A DNA stretch of 64,000 nt from Sporothrix humicola (taxonomy: Eukaryota > Ascomycota > Sordariomycetes > Ophiostomatales > Ophiostomataceae). Below the pieces are notes generated by a model. It did no database searches and was not told where the DNA came from. It saw nothing but the letters and a program-made list of their open reading frames with translations. The position numbers and the translations under genes were made by a program. The DNA lies in contig WNYE01000023.1 of assembly GCA_021396245.1 (NCBI GenBank), positions 186,001 to 250,000 on the forward strand. Reading direction: 5' to 3'. Shown here piece after piece: positions 18,371 to 31,900 of the stretch (position 1 is the stretch's first letter; every line of letters begins with the position of its first letter).

Positions 18371-19914
18371 GGGCCAGAGTGGTCCGACCAGGGCAATGCC
18401 GCCAGGGCACCCCAGAAGCCGAGTGGAAGGCACAGGCAATTGGCAATGAAAAGAAGAAAAAAGGCAGGAGCGAGACACTGGATACAGCCCGAAAAAGGGC
18501 TCCCGGCAGCAAGATGGGGCTTGTTTGTCTGGTTGTCTTGTTTACTTTGCACATGGAGTGGGGCCAGCCATCCACTTTTTCTGGACCTTTTCTCGTTATT
18601 GTGAGATCAGTGTCTCCTCCCAATGGCTGGGGGGCAGCTCCCTGGAGTGTGTCCCTGACGCTTGTGTGTGTTTTTCTGTGGAGGAAGCATCCTGGCGAGT
18701 CGAGCGAGTGTTGTTTTTGTTGTTGTTTACAAGGAGCCCAAAAGCGTTAGTGGACCCGCACCTGCTGCAATTATCGGTTTTCTCAGCTGCCTGGCGCCTT
18801 CAGCCTTTCTCATTTTCTCGCTTGCCTCTGGTCTTTCCTCAACTGCGAATGACATGTGCGAGTGTCCATCGATTCTCTGTACCTCAATCTTCAGTCTTTT
18901 TCTCTTCTCTGCATATTCATTGCTTTCTTTTTGCTGCGTCAACTCACCGCTTGGTTGGGCTGCAATGGACGATTGCAGGTGGCAGGGACGGTGGCTGCAA
19001 GCAATGATAGCTCTGCCAGCTTTCCCAGACATTGCGATTCCCAATTGGCCACGGAATCTGTGAATTGCCCGCAAAATGGACCACCGACCACCTTGTTTTG
19101 TGATTCACATGCAGGCAATGTGCACGACCCGGACCAGCCGGCCAATTCGACCAATTCGAGAGAGATTCGAGATTGGGGGTTGGCTATGTTGTTCTTGTGG
19201 TGGTCTTTTTCGACGTGGAAAGGCTGCGCGACCTCAGCTGAAAAGCGAAACGTGCCGGGATGGAGACGCGGCACGCTATAGACACAGTATTCACACTGTT
19301 TTCAACACGGTATAACACGAAGCTCCCATAATACCGCGTGCAGCTCATTCAACGATTCAGAGAGCTGTGGCCCTGTGGATAAGCTGTTGGTGTCACGACA
19401 GATGTGCTTTCGTACGACGGCCACCGATGCAATGGTGCTCTCTTTGCACGACTGCCCAATGCTGTCTTCTTACGAAGAGTGAAGAGGGTGCAGAGCAAGA
19501 CTATTGATAATATGAGTATTCATCGCCGCAGTCCTTTTTTCCCTCTCAAAATGATGTGTAAGCGCTGTTGCTGTTGTCTTGATGGAGGTTCTCTGTAACC
19601 GATCGGGCATCGCCCTGTTTGTCGTTGCTATGGAGAAGACGCCGTCGATTTTATTGGCACCTTGTGGGCTGCTGGGATCTGCAAATTCACAAAACGCACG
19701 TCTCCGTAGGAAGAAAGAGGTGATGTGGCGGCGGGTCTGGCCAGTTTCCATCTTCGCTATGTCTTTTCCCTTTTCCTATGCTCGTATCTTGCCGTGGAGG
19801 TATCTCATACTTGTGCCCAACACAGATCTTTCCTCATGTTGCACCTCGTCAAAAAGTAGACGGTACGCCGCATCGCAAAAGCACATGTCTTGGCTGCAGA
19901 TGCATCCCCCTGGC

Positions 19915-19942
19915 CCTGTCCTGTCCTGTCCTGTCCTGTCCT
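19915..19942 (+). repeat. CCTGT pentanucleotide repeat, 5 copies plus partial
   Basis: Perfect 5-bp microsatellite (CCTGT)5 in non-coding DNA. Confidence 0.9.
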
Positions 19943-21612
19943 TTTGCTTCCTGTTGTTTATTCATTGCCTGTCGACAGCTTCGATCGTGGAGCCCTGCCA
20001 TTGGGCCGACGGGCTCGCCCTGTGGATGCACACGCCGGCTGTTGAACTTGCTCGCGGAGCTGCAGGTGAGCCTGGCGTGTGCAATCCAGTAAAAAACCGC
20101 GAAAAAAGCAGGGTGTCTGACTTGGAAAAGGATCGAGCTTCTGCATGCAATCCTCAGCACTCAGTACAGTTCCTTTTCTCTCAATTCTTTTGAATCTGGT
20201 CTCTCGATTTCCAACTCCCTTCAGCCACTTAACACGGAAGTTTTCTTCAAGATTTGACCTGTTCCGCCCCCTGTTTGGCAGCCCACATCTCGCCTGGTTC
20301 GCCAAGGGTTCTTGTGGTATCCTCTTTGCCTCTCTTTTCTTGTCGCAAATTAGCTTGGGGGAACTAAGGAGAAAAAAGAGGTGTGGTGCTTCATTTCAGG
20401 CCGGGGTCTTTTTTTTCTGGGTCTTTCTGCTGGGCACAGCGCTTGTTATGTTGCCATGACAACTGATAGAAACTGGGTGTTGCAACGCGACATCCTAGCA
20501 CACCCATTGGCAAAGAGAACAAAAGGGGGAAATGGTGTGGAGATGTGTGGGCAAAGGTGGCAGCGATGGGCAGCAAACTGAAGGGGACGCAATAAAAGCA
20601 GCGTGGTCATGGGAAATGTCGCTCTAGAGCCGCCCCATTCAGGGCCCAATCAACCCGGACGGGCCAGGGGAAAGATGGGCACTGGGGCGGCTTGCAGGCG
20701 ACCATTGGCTAAATTTAACCTGGATGGAGACCGCCAGGGACAATCCCACCAGCTCAGCCAAGCCAGCCCCAGACCACTTGGAGCCACTGTTGTTTTCCTT
20801 TGTCTGTTTCTGATCTGTGTCAACAAACAGGAAAAGAATGGCACAACACCATCGTAATCTTTTGAGACCCGAGAGATGCTAGGCCCTGGGAAGTGTGCAA
20901 GTGCGAGAGATGGAGACATCGTCCGGAGTCCAAGAAGCGGATGTGCCGAGGCTTGGATGTTTCGTCGGCTCTAGTTTCGCATCTGATGTTTCTGATGACA
21001 TTGTTGTTTGTTGTTGTTGTTGACGATTGCTAACGTTTGTTGACTTTGCTGGATTTGTTGACACCAACCTTGACAGATGCGAATATCGCTTGTTGGTCGA
21101 AGATTATATCTCCAAGTCATAGAGTGCCGTGCATCATGTGAAAGCAATGGGATGTGAAAAAACGACAGTCATTTCCAAGTTGGCAGAAGGCCGTCAATTG
21201 GTGTCGTGAGTAAAAAAATAAGAGCTCCAAAATCATATCAACAAGTAAACTAGAAATGGCATCAAAATAACCGTCAAATATCAAATATGTACAAAGAAGG
21301 GAAGAATAAGACAGGATACCGTGGTGGCATATTGTCTTGCAAGACTGAATATGTCATATGGCCAATTTGGCCTGCGCTGTTGTACTGCAGTATGTCTGAC
21401 TTGCGAGAACGTAAAAAAAGACGAGAAAAATCATAAAGCCCAAAAATAAGATTGAAAGAAAGGTAACAGTGGGCGATGAGAAGGGGATATAGAGGCATGA
21501 TATAAAGGTATAAATAAAAAACCATAAGTGCAAAATGTCACGAAAAGAAGACGCATAGAGCCAAGATGAAGGGATGCAATGAGTGCCACAAACCATAAAT
21601 GAACACACCACT

Positions 21613-24600
21613 TCAGCCTTGTGCCCAGGGGCCAGACAAGCCCAGGTGGTTGACAAATCCGTCAAAGTCGGGCGTGTTGGACGTTGTATATTCAGGCGAG
21701 GCGGAAAATAGCATGTGCGGCTGTGTTGAATTTGGTGGGAGCGTGAGGAATGCAGCCGGCGACGTGGAACCCGGGCCCGGGACTGAAGCAAGAGCGGCCA
21801 TTTGTCTGCGCCGGAACGGCATGCTGCCTGAGACAAACGTGGCAGAGTGCGGGGAAGACGACGACGATGTGGCCGAGACGCTGGGAGAATGCTGCGGAGA
21901 CGTAAGTGCAGAAGACGGGAAGAGGTGGGGCGAGTTAGGGGTCGGGAATGAAATGAACGACTCCATCGTGCTCGCCGTTGGAATGCCGGAGGCGATCCCT
22001 GGCACTGTCGTGAATGACGGGCAGTACAGAGATAGCTCCGGCAATGAGCCAGGGCCGTGCAGCACTGGACCGCCTCCGCCTGTTGTTGCTGATACGGTTG
22101 CGGTTGCGGTTACTGTTGCTGTCATGGCTGTGCCACACTGTCCTGGTCGTGTCTGGCTCGCATGGTTCGAGTAGTTCACGTGGCCCCCATGTGGCTGCAA
22201 CATTGATCGCATCGCCCTGAGCACTTGCCGAGCCGCTTCCTGAATATTTTGAACCACCCGAAGTTTTCCAAATGACAGCAGTGTGCGGTCAATCAGTTCA
22301 GCCAGAGTACCATCGTCGAGATGAGCTACCAGACCAGGCAGGGCGCGTGAAGCTGCATAAAGCAGCAGCAAATATCGGCATTGGCTAGAAAAAGAGCCAG
22401 TTAGAACCGGGCATGATTGCGAGCCTCGTGAGGAAAAAGTGGTAAAAAAAGGACTCAAAGAAAAATAAAGAAATTCAGACTTACAGCATCTCTTTCCCGA
22501 ATGCATTGGGCAGGATAAGGCGGTTGGCCTCTAAGCCATGGTACGCCCTGATCGTCTCCGTAATACTGAACACGATCTCTTGCATCTCGCCCATGTCAAC
22601 CCGGGACTGAGGCTTCAGCAGCTTAGGAAGCACCCCATATGACCGGGCCTCCCAATAGGCCGAGCATGCTCGCGCTGTTCGAGCGCTGTCTTCTGTGTGG
22701 GGCAACGTTGTCCGACCTAATAGGATATCGTCGAACTGATGCCGAAGGCTGGAGATGGCCGTTTTGACATTGTGCTCCTGTTCTTGTAGCTGTAGGCCAA
22801 GCCCGTTATACGCAGCACAGTAGATGCTGTTGAGATGTTTTCGCAGGAGGATTTGCATATTGAATCCGGCAATGACAACATGGCTATTCTCGCTCGCCCC
22901 CGACGTTAGAACTTCCGTGTCCACCATCATTGTATCGTCGGTGGTGTTTTGTGAGAATCTCAAAAAGTCAAGATTCGGCATTGGAATCATGCCCTGATAT
23001 TGAAGAAGCTCAGAGGGTAGTTCGCCTGCCTCTGCATTGATCTCGCTGTAGATTTGACTGTTAGTGAGATTCTGGCCGGGATGGAAATATACAGATGAAT
23101 ACCTACAACTCTAGCTGCACACAGGTCCAGTAGAGGGCAGACAGCTGCTGCTCCTCTTCGGAAAGCACGTGTGAACATTGCTTGTAGTTGAGCAAAGACA
23201 TTCCGGGCTGGTGAAGGAGAATGCGGATGATGTTTCCGGCATTACGGACGTGGCCGGCAGCATAATGAATGTGAGCCAATTGTCCACACAGCAATGCTGC
23301 CAAAAGGTAGGCACGAGCCAAGTCCAGTGTGGGGGTAAGCACCGAAGCGGCACTGTTTGGTGTGTCTGTTGGGCGTGGGAGCTGCTGCATGGATCTGATA
23401 TCGCCAGGGTTGCTGTGAGCAAAAGTTGGATTTGAACTGCTTGGGCCTGACCCGTCACTGTAGGCTCTGATATGTGAATTGCGCATTTGGCGGTTAGCAT
23501 GGGTTGTCTGATCCATTGTTGTGGAGGCTGACTTCCGGCACAGTGATAGTTGATATAGAATGCTCGTTGCACTTTCCACAAACGAGGGACCAGAGGCAGA
23601 TATTGTATTGTCCCACTTGGTCCAGCAAAGGCTCCCCAGTGCAAAGACCAGATACTCAATGGCCAACTCGACGCATGGCTGGAATGGATCGTGATTGGCA
23701 AAATTGCCCAGGTGTTGTTGCTGCACCTGCGGCTGTTGTCTCAAAACATCGTAGCGATGCAGGAAGCTACCAACAAGACGGCCAAGGTGTTGCGGTGTCA
23801 TGATCTGGTACAGGGCCTGGATGTGGGTGGAATATTTCTCTACGCATGACACGAGGTAAGATGCATCGGGAGGCTCGGTGTGCAATGTTTGGAGTAGTGG
23901 TTGACGATTGATTGGCGCAATTGCTGGTTGTATAGCGCTGTCGTGAGACAGAGATACTCCGGAGTCAAACGAGTCCACGAAGACATCATTCTCGCTTGGT
24001 ATCACCGTTGGTTGTATTTCTGGCTGATGGACGGGCTGGGTGCGTGCTCTCTCGACCACTCCACGTATGATACCAACAAAGGGAGATTGATTCATGAGCT
24101 GCACTACCGGAGCTGCACGTCCGTATGGAAGAACCAAAGGGCTCGAGGCAGGACGTAACTGGAAGGGTTTGGAGGTATCATTGTTGTCTTGATTGCTGCT
24201 ATTGACACTGATCGCCTTGTCGAGGCCGAAAGCGCCGTTGTTCTCATGCCCTCCCCTCTGGCGGGGGTATCCGTCCTCCCGTCCGTCGACACTTGGACCC
24301 TGGCTGGCAAATGCAGATGCTTTTGGCGTAGTCAGATAGGAGGAGATGGAATCGCTGGTCTGTGTGCGTTTCTGGGATAGGTTTAAATGAGGTATCTCAA
24401 AGTTTTTTGCTCTAAATGATGTGTGCGGCGGGGATTCTGTTTCAATAGTATCGCTGTAGGCGAGTCGCAGATATGGATTAGATGGCTTCATTCAAGAAAA
24501 TATTGGGAAGTATGGGTTCATCTGACTCACTTGCTCGCCTGGTAGGCTTCACTCGCGCCTGGTGCGGGATTGATACCAAGCGCTTGTGTACGAGAGATCT

Positions 24601-25753
24601 CCTGGTTGATGCCGTTAGCCTGCCAACTTGGCGAGGCGGCCGATAGCCTGGTTGTCGTCTTTGGACTTCCTCTTTTGCGGGAGGCCGGCACTGGCTGAAT
24701 AAAAGGAAAGTAGTTGGCTGATGGATGCGGCGGTGGCGGCATTGGAGAGTCCTGTACCATCTGATGTCCACCATACCAGCCAGAATACGGCTCGCGAGAC
24801 AGCAGTGGGGAGGGACGAAGAAATGGCGCGACTGATTGAGCGGGATTAGATGTGGGAGTTGATGGATTTATTGCATGTGCAGTATCGTGAGGAGTATGCG
24901 TCCTTTTTTGGCGTTTTGAGACGATCTGTTGGTGGAGGGATACTGATCGGGAGCTAGTCTCATGGACTTCAGGAGAGTGACGACGTCGCTTGGCAGAAAG
25001 GGGTTCTTCTGGCAATGAACTGCTCGACTGAAATGACAAAGATCTCCCTGAATCGAGCGAGAGAGATGCCCGAGGACCTATGCCATAGGCAACTTGTGCC
25101 TGGGGTGAGACTGTTCGACTTGATCCCGTAACCGCCGTGGTTGGTGTCGGAGGGTGGTGATTACGGTCGCGCACAATCACGGGGCTTTGCTGTATGAACG
25201 TGTACGAAGGGTACATCGGGTGGTCTGGATGGTGAGAAATCGAAGTAGGAGGCACTGGGGGTGGAAACAGGCCATTTCGTCGGATCCTCTCCCAGGTTGG
25301 GCCGTGGTTTTGTTGAAAATTTTGTGCCCGGGGACTCTGGTGCCTAGGTAAAGCAAAACCCCTTGGCGGTGGGTTGGTTGTCTGTTGCAGGCGTTGATCG
25401 CTTTGTCCCTGCTGTGACAGATTTTGGGGGCTGTGATTCTGGGTGTCTTGTTGTTGTTGTTGTTGGTTTGGGGTCCCATTTTGGCTGTGGTAGTTGTAGT
25501 GGTGGCTGCTGCTTTGCAGTTCCTGTGGCCAGTAAGGCCCGTCTTGCAAAGGATGGTGCTGGAGCGTGAGTTCAAAGCCAGTGTACGGATTGGGGATCGG
25601 TGATGATACTGGACGCAACTGAGACGAGGTATCGATGCGAAGAGACGGCTCGGTCGTACGCGGATGACCGATCTGGACAACGTTAACTTGACCTGTAGCA
25701 TTGTTGTCGGAGAAGACGGTGATGGGGGTGCCTCCGTCTCTTAGATGGGCCAT
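21613..25753 (-). CDS. Fungal transcription-factor-like protein with middle homology region
   Basis: Four exons on -: 25753-24531, 24453-23107, 23045-22485 and 22384-21613 (1300 aa). All three introns (77, 61 and 100 nt) have GT..AG ends, plausible branch sites (CTAAT, CACTAAC, TCTAAC) and preserve the frame. The first ~600 residues are low-complexity (Gln, Ser, Pro, His) with two basic patches, SAKRRRH and SKRQKRTH, that could be nuclear localisation signals. Residues about 620-1070 form a helical region (starting near SYLVSCVEKYSTHIQALY, including LSALYWTCVQLE across exon 2/3) that resembles the middle homology region of fungal Zn2Cys6 regulators. The tail is again Ser/Thr/Pro-rich. No CxxC-x6-C zinc cluster, C2H2 finger or bZIP is visible in this model. 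The start has a good context (aaaATGG) and an in-frame TGA upstream. Target genes are unknown. Confidence 0.75.
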
Positions 25754-25808
25754 TTTGAGTATAGATCCGGCGACAAGACTGGCAGCCGGGGGACGCCACG
25801 TCCGTCAT
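25683..25808 (-). other. Upstream ORF overlapping the transcription-factor-like start codon
   Basis: A 41-codon ATG frame starts 55 nt upstream of the main start at 25753 and ends inside the main frame. Its peptide begins MTDVASPGCQSCRRIYTQNG, with a CxxCRR string like the first half of a zinc cluster but no further cysteines in the right places. It may reduce translation of the main frame; the zinc-cluster resemblance may be chance. Confidence 0.35.
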
Positions 25809-26802
25809 AAAGGGCTTTGATAGCATGGGAAGATGCAAACAAACGAAAAAAAAGGAGAAGAAGGAGGACGAGGAGGAGGGATAAAGAGGGAAATGAAGAG
25901 AGGAAACGCTCGAAGAAAACAAAACGAGGAAATGGCAGCACGGCTAAAACGAAGAAGAATGAAAGTAACAGTCCATGGCAGGCTGGTTGGTTTCCGTATA
26001 TGTGTGCGGTATGCTTCCTCGTAACCAGAAGGGCTGGCGGTGGCGATGGTGTGACGAAAGATGGATGAAGGAGAAGACGTGTGTTTTGAGGCTCTAGGAT
26101 GAGAGTCGAGCCCCTTTAACAGATGGCTAGGAAACAAAAGTCCAGCATGAGGGCGAGCATTGCACAAAATGTGGAAGGAGCCGGCCTGCATCTATTTATC
26201 AAGTTCATGAAGGAAGCTGCGTTCGGCCGGCCCCATTGCTGTTGCCTCATCTGGCAGGTCTTGCTCTTGCCGTGAGAACTGTTCCTACAAAAAAGCGGCA
26301 AGTGGCGCTAAACCGTTCTTGCCTCGTTTGTAGAAACGCAGAAGCGCCATAATGGCGTCTATGAACAAGTCGAGGCAGGAGCAAGGCGGAACGTTGGGGA
26401 AGATGGAAAGAGCAATAAATCAAAGGGGGTGCGTGTAAAAGATGCAAGTGCACTTGGCCGACCTGGGCCAGGCAAGGGTCACCGACAGGCCTTGCTGGGC
26501 CGCCGGGACTGTAAGGCTAGCTCCATTACGACGTGAATAAAGGAAAGAGCGGACGACGAAGGAAAATAAAATACATAAAATTGATAAAATCAACAAACCC
26601 AAGAACGAGATGAAGGCTCTCAAAGACGGGACAAGTCAAAGGTTGGAGAAGAAGCGCCCTGGTTTGCTCCGTGGGCCAGACGCCTGCAGGCCTGACCCCT
26701 GCAGCACAACTGCAACACGCAAAAAGCAAGAAAGCAAGCTCACCACCACATCGAACACACTGCTAAAGGAGAAATGGAGAAGAAAAAAAAGGCCATGCCA
26801 TT

Positions 26803-26811
26803 TACGACGTA
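26803..26811 (+). promoter_or_regulatory. TACGACGTA motif
   Basis: Perfect inverted repeat TACG-A-CGTA; one of seven exact copies (either strand) in the window, all non-coding. This one lies about 1 kb upstream of the transcription-factor-like gene. Role unknown. Confidence 0.4.
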
Positions 26812-28889
26812 GGCCAGACCGCAGCAAGAGACCGCAGCCGATGCAGTGACCTAGGTCATGAAAGGCCGTTGCTGGAACACATTATACGAAATCTTTGGCT
26901 ACTGCAATTGCATTTCCCAATAAAGCGAAGGCAAAGAGGACTTGAACTACGTTAAATTGAAAATTGAAAAAGACGGACGATAGAGAAACTGCAGGAGTTC
27001 AAAAAGCAACAGATGAATTACGCGCAAGACGAGCTCTCCCTTGCCGACATACACACGTCGTGCATAGAAGCGCGGATAAGAACCGCCCCCTCAGACAAGT
27101 CTGTTGGCAGCAATTTCAAGGAATCTCACAAGCGCAGCTCGGCTGACGATGGAGAAAGGAGAGAGAGTGTACAGAGTGTGAAAAAAAGAACGATATACTA
27201 CCCTTTTGGTGAAGGTAGCATGGGAGAGGGCGTATCACAGACAAGGGGGGTGTAGAAGTAAATCAATGAGGGAAGATATAAGTGACCAGAAAAAAGGCGC
27301 TTCAACGCGCCTAGAGATGCTCGCTTTGACAAGAGAGACTCGGCCGTCGGTATGTCGGATCTTCAGAGGGGAGTGCAAGGATAAGGCACAAACAAAAGAT
27401 ACGGAAAACGGAGTAATATCTTTCAAGGCAGCCCGTGTCTTCTCGGCCGTGTGAACTCTGGGCTCTGGACTTTTTGCCATGGTTATGTTTGTGTTTATGG
27501 TTACTGTCCGTGTTCTTCTAGGCGCGAATGGTATGCAGACAGGGATATGTCTTGTTTGGCGCTGGCAAGAGTGTGAAGTGAAGAGGGAACAAGGCATACA
27601 GAAGTCTCGAGAGCAGTTCTTGGTGTATGACACTGCACATTTGGCTTTGCTTTATGGAGAATGCATTGTATTTTTATGTGTGTGGCATCCCCGAACAAGC
27701 AGGGAGGGACTCCTGGCCAGCCACAACTTGTTCTATTTATTCCTCGAATCCTTTCGATGATCGTCTTCAGCTGCCGTTGACTACGGGCTTTTTTCCCACA
27801 ACAGTCGACCGTTGAAGCACGATAAGGGCTGCGATCGGAAGGGAGGGGGGGCTAAAAGGAAGGAAGGATTGAGCGAGTGCCGAGTCCTTCGAGCGACTTG
27901 ATCAGGGGCAGATGGGGTTGAAAGGACGAGAGATCTTGGAGGAGGGGGGCACAAATCGACTGTTGGAGAAAAGCCTGCAAGAGAAAAAAAAAGTGCAAAG
28001 GCAAAGAATGGACAAACGACGTCGAAATACGGGGAAACGGTGTACTTCGTAGCCTCAAATGCTGTCAATCGACACACCCTCGATGCCTTTGACACCCTCC
28101 TGTCGTTCCAGCGGCGAGCTGTGGTTGGTCTTTGGTACGAAGACGCGTGCAGACGCTGGGTTGCACGGCCGTGTATTTTGTACTCTGTACCCAGACGAGG
28201 TGTAAGTGGTCAAAGTGGAGAGCTGCCAGCGAAAGCACTCGTTGTGATAGGCCAGTTGTGGCAACCAGAGCCAGCCGGTGTGAAAACACGCCGTTTTCTT
28301 CAGCCGCATGGGGATGGTTCGGTCCACAAAACAAGGGGAAATAGACGCCCGGCATGGGATGGCACATGCAGGTTCCGAACAAGCACATGCGGGCTACCAC
28401 ACCAAAAGCCAAAACGAGACAGCCAGAAGACAAGAGACGACCAAACTACTTCCAAACTACGACGTATGGAGGGAGCACGAAACTACGAAACAGTCCGACG
28501 TCAAACAACGGGGACCAGCGGGCAGACAGACACACACAGATTGATTGTAGTGCCGTTGGCCTGGATGTTTAGTCGTGAACAGACACTTGTAATACTTTGA
28601 AGTGAGATACGTATTGCATACCAAAGGATGGAGAAATTCGACATGCAATGTGACGAAATAGTGACTGCAAACCGCTTCTGCGGTAAGAGGGACTTCAAAT
28701 AAAAGTAAAAACAATATCACCAAAAAAAAATACCGGTCAGTTCGTGTTTGCAGGCCGTTGTGTTGGAATCTTTATACCTGACGAAATGGACAGGCCGCTA
28801 GTTGTCTGTCCAGAAAAGAAAGACTTCCACTGTCGAAGAGGTTTGGTCGGCAAATTTTCAAAAAAAACGGGATAGGACCGCAGAACAGC

Positions 28890-28912
28890 AAAAAAAAAAA
28901 AAAAAAAAAAAA
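28890..28912 (+). repeat. Poly(A) run of 23
   Basis: Uninterrupted A homopolymer. No flanking target-site duplication was evident, so I do not call it the tail of a retroposon. Confidence 0.85.
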
Positions 28913-31900
28913 TGAAGAACAAAGAAATCGAACAGAAAGAAAGAACCTGCGCGCTTAACTTGCCCTTTCCCATGCAACGCCTCGCACATCCCGTCTTTCT
29001 GTCCTCTCCGTCATGTAAGATAAATTTTCATCTCACCATCGTGCTGTTTGCACTTGCCGTCTGTCAGATGCAGTCGTGCAAAGAGAGGAGCACAGTATCC
29101 GACGGATGGTCTTTCGTCTGTTATTGTTGTCGTTGCCCTGCATACAAGCGCGGCTGACTGGCTTGCAAGTGCGACGATGATGTGCGCAACAAAGAAAAAA
29201 AAAAGACGCAGATGGTGTGTACACGATGTTAGGGTAATTGCAGTCGAATCCACTCTAATGCAGTTGAGTGCATCGATGTGAAGTCGATGTGCAATCGATA
29301 TGCAGGCACGGCGGCAAACAGACGCACGTCTTGGGGTCGAAAGACACATTTCAACGCAAGGGCAACAACAGCCGCACGCAAAGTAACGACACTCACAGAC
29401 TAATCGTAGCACTAACAGCAACCTGACCACCCAAAAAGAAAGCCCTCTTACCTCTGTGATCATCTCGTATTCCACTGATTCCGCTTGTAATGTTCACTTC
29501 TTTGAGAGAAAACTCATTTCAATTAACCGGGACTAGCCGCCATAACCCTGTTGCACACACCCACTCTTCTATAACTCCATTTCTGCCAGAAAAGGAAATA
29601 GATCAACCTGCCGTTGCTTTCGCGCGCTTCGCAAGTCACACACCTCTCATTTCTGCAAAGACGTGCGTCAGGCCGTCGACTATCGCGGCTTTTTTCTCCC
29701 TTCCCACTTCCATGTTCTCTGTCTGAATGTCCGCTGGGGGCGAAGACTGAACCAAGATGAACAGACGCGGCGTCTATCGTTGTCTGACGGCCTGTTGGTT
29801 TACTTGTTTTGTTGCTTGTGGCGTCTGTTGTTTTTATCTACACATACGTCGTACGTTGGTCCGCAATGAGATGCTCATTTCTGATAAACCTGTGATGCAG
29901 GGAATTGTGCAATACGAATGCATTGCATGTCGACGTGAACAAGTAAAAGCGACGGTCCCCTTTCGCTCTTCTTCTTCCTGCCCGGAAGTGTCTCCGTTGT
30001 AGCCGTAATTACAGGGTGGATGTCGTCTTGTGGGCAAAGCATAAAGCCTGGTGGTAAAGAGGTCGCGTACATTGACCGAGCGACACGAGGACGAGGCTGT
30101 CCAACCACTTACACGCATTTTGCCCCATCTCTTGTTCTGTCACACCGTTCACGCCCATTTCAATACTCCACACTTTGGGTGGGGTGCTGTGAAACCACGA
30201 CTGTGCGTATTATTTGGAGGAAAGACGTGTTCACCAGAAATCGACATGGCAAAATAAAAAAAGGTGCTCAAAATCTTGGAAAAATAAGCAGAAATAATAA
30301 ATACTGGTAGGGAAAAGAGGCACAGAATGTAAGACGTATTTTAGACAGGCTCACTAAACAGGAAGGTACGGAGTGTTCCGCAACTTCAGGATTTAGCTTC
30401 GGGTCTTTCCACCATCTCCAGCGGCCGCTAGCGTTAGCGCCCATGTGTACTACACGTCCAGGACGCGTTCTGTTTATGGGCTGTAATATTATGTCCAAAA
30501 ATTATGTGCAAGCCTGCTTCTGTCACCATCTTCTACCAGATCCTCCACAAGATACTCGTCTGATCAATCTCTTATGTCGTACTTCGTATATCTGCTTTAC
30601 ATGGGCTTCTGGCCCCATATGGTCATTGCACCGCTTCCCGAGGTCGCTTTTCGACCCCAAGCGGACCAGAGATTCTGGAAAAGAGAAGTAAGAAATTGCA
30701 AGAATAATGCAAGAAAAACGCAAAAGAGAAACCATCTACCCGAGCTTCGTCTACAGGCGCCGGCTGTCCCTGGCCAGTAGTCCATTCGGCAAATCGCATG
30801 CACATTCATTTTTCTGCCCCCAGGTCTGCCGCACTTGCATCGAGCGTCTATTAGGTCGTAGAGAGTAACAAAGCTTGAAGAGTACGTAGTATGGTGAACA
30901 AATTCGCAGAGTTCGAGTTTGGATATCCGTCAATTCCTGGTTTGGCCTTGCCGGGTCCACTCGCAACCAGAATTTAGAGATAATCAAGAAGAAAACCACA
31001 GAACGCGGTCTCTATTACGCAGCCCATTCTCTGACTTCGCTTCGATTTTGCTGCAATGTAACGAGACGACTCTAGCCGACGGAAGCTGTGTAGAAGCAGC
31101 GGGTCTAAAAAATGATCGCGAGTACGTTTCCCTCTTTGCTCTTTTATCCTCTTCTTTTTTTCGTCCATACAGTATTTTCCCCATCCCGCGTCCCGTGACC
31201 AATGGCCGCTGCTGAAACGAAACAAAGCCCATGGCCCTCCTGGGCTTTTTTTTTCTTTCTGTTTTTCACATATCCCACCAAGCGGCGGATGTAAGCTACA
31301 TCTTTTTTGTATTCTTATCGTTGTATCTCTACCCAAAGTGGATGCAACTCTCGCTGATTGCTGTGAGAAAACTCTGTGCCTCTCAAGAGCATAACAAAGA
31401 AATAACATGAATTTCTCTGACAACCGGCCATCTTTCTAATTCTTCTAAAGAGATCACCTCTTCTATTCTATTATGCATGCTTTCGTGGTTCCTTTCTCCC
31501 ACACGTCTCGGCTGGCCCGTTGTAGTTTTTTCGGGGGTCGGCTGTCATTTTTCTTATCACATCGCTCCTGTCACAGCGTCGCACCATCACATTTCTTCGG
31601 GCATCTTGTATCTTGCTCCCCTTGTCCACGTCGTTTTTGTGCCTGAACCGGGAGCCTTTTATTTTTCTGTCTCGCCTTTAACCACCACGGGATAGCTGCA
31701 GCCGCTGTCAAAAGTCTGGCCTTACCAGGGGTGACTTTCTTTTCTGGAGACAGACTGCAATCACCCGTATCTTTGTACGCTCATCCGTGCCTCTGTGTAC
31801 ATGGACACAGGAAAGAGATGCAAGATATCAGAGGAGGAGCATCCTTCGGGGAGCGAGCCGACCGAGTCCCTTCCAAAATATTACATTCTTGACCTTGCTT

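Larger units (their letters stand above)
17796..21612. other. Gene-poor region: hex1 5' region and 3' end of the transcription-factor-like gene
   Basis: No supportable gene. Positions 17796-18560 read on the minus strand as a C/T-rich leader and probably contain the hex1 5' UTR and the missing first exon. Short repeats are at 18350-18370 and 19915-19942. Positions 21180-21600 are AT-rich and should be the 3' UTR of the gene ending at 21613. Frames of 100-200 codons here lack domain features. Confidence 0.5.

Noticed and set aside
17399..18478. A 359-codon minus-strand frame overlapping hex1
   Set aside because: It runs out of frame through a hex1 coding exon and then through the C/T-rich leader; the composition is low-complexity.
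28040..28600. A 186-codon plus-strand frame
   Set aside because: Begins with GTG rather than ATG, with no recognisable domain or splice context.
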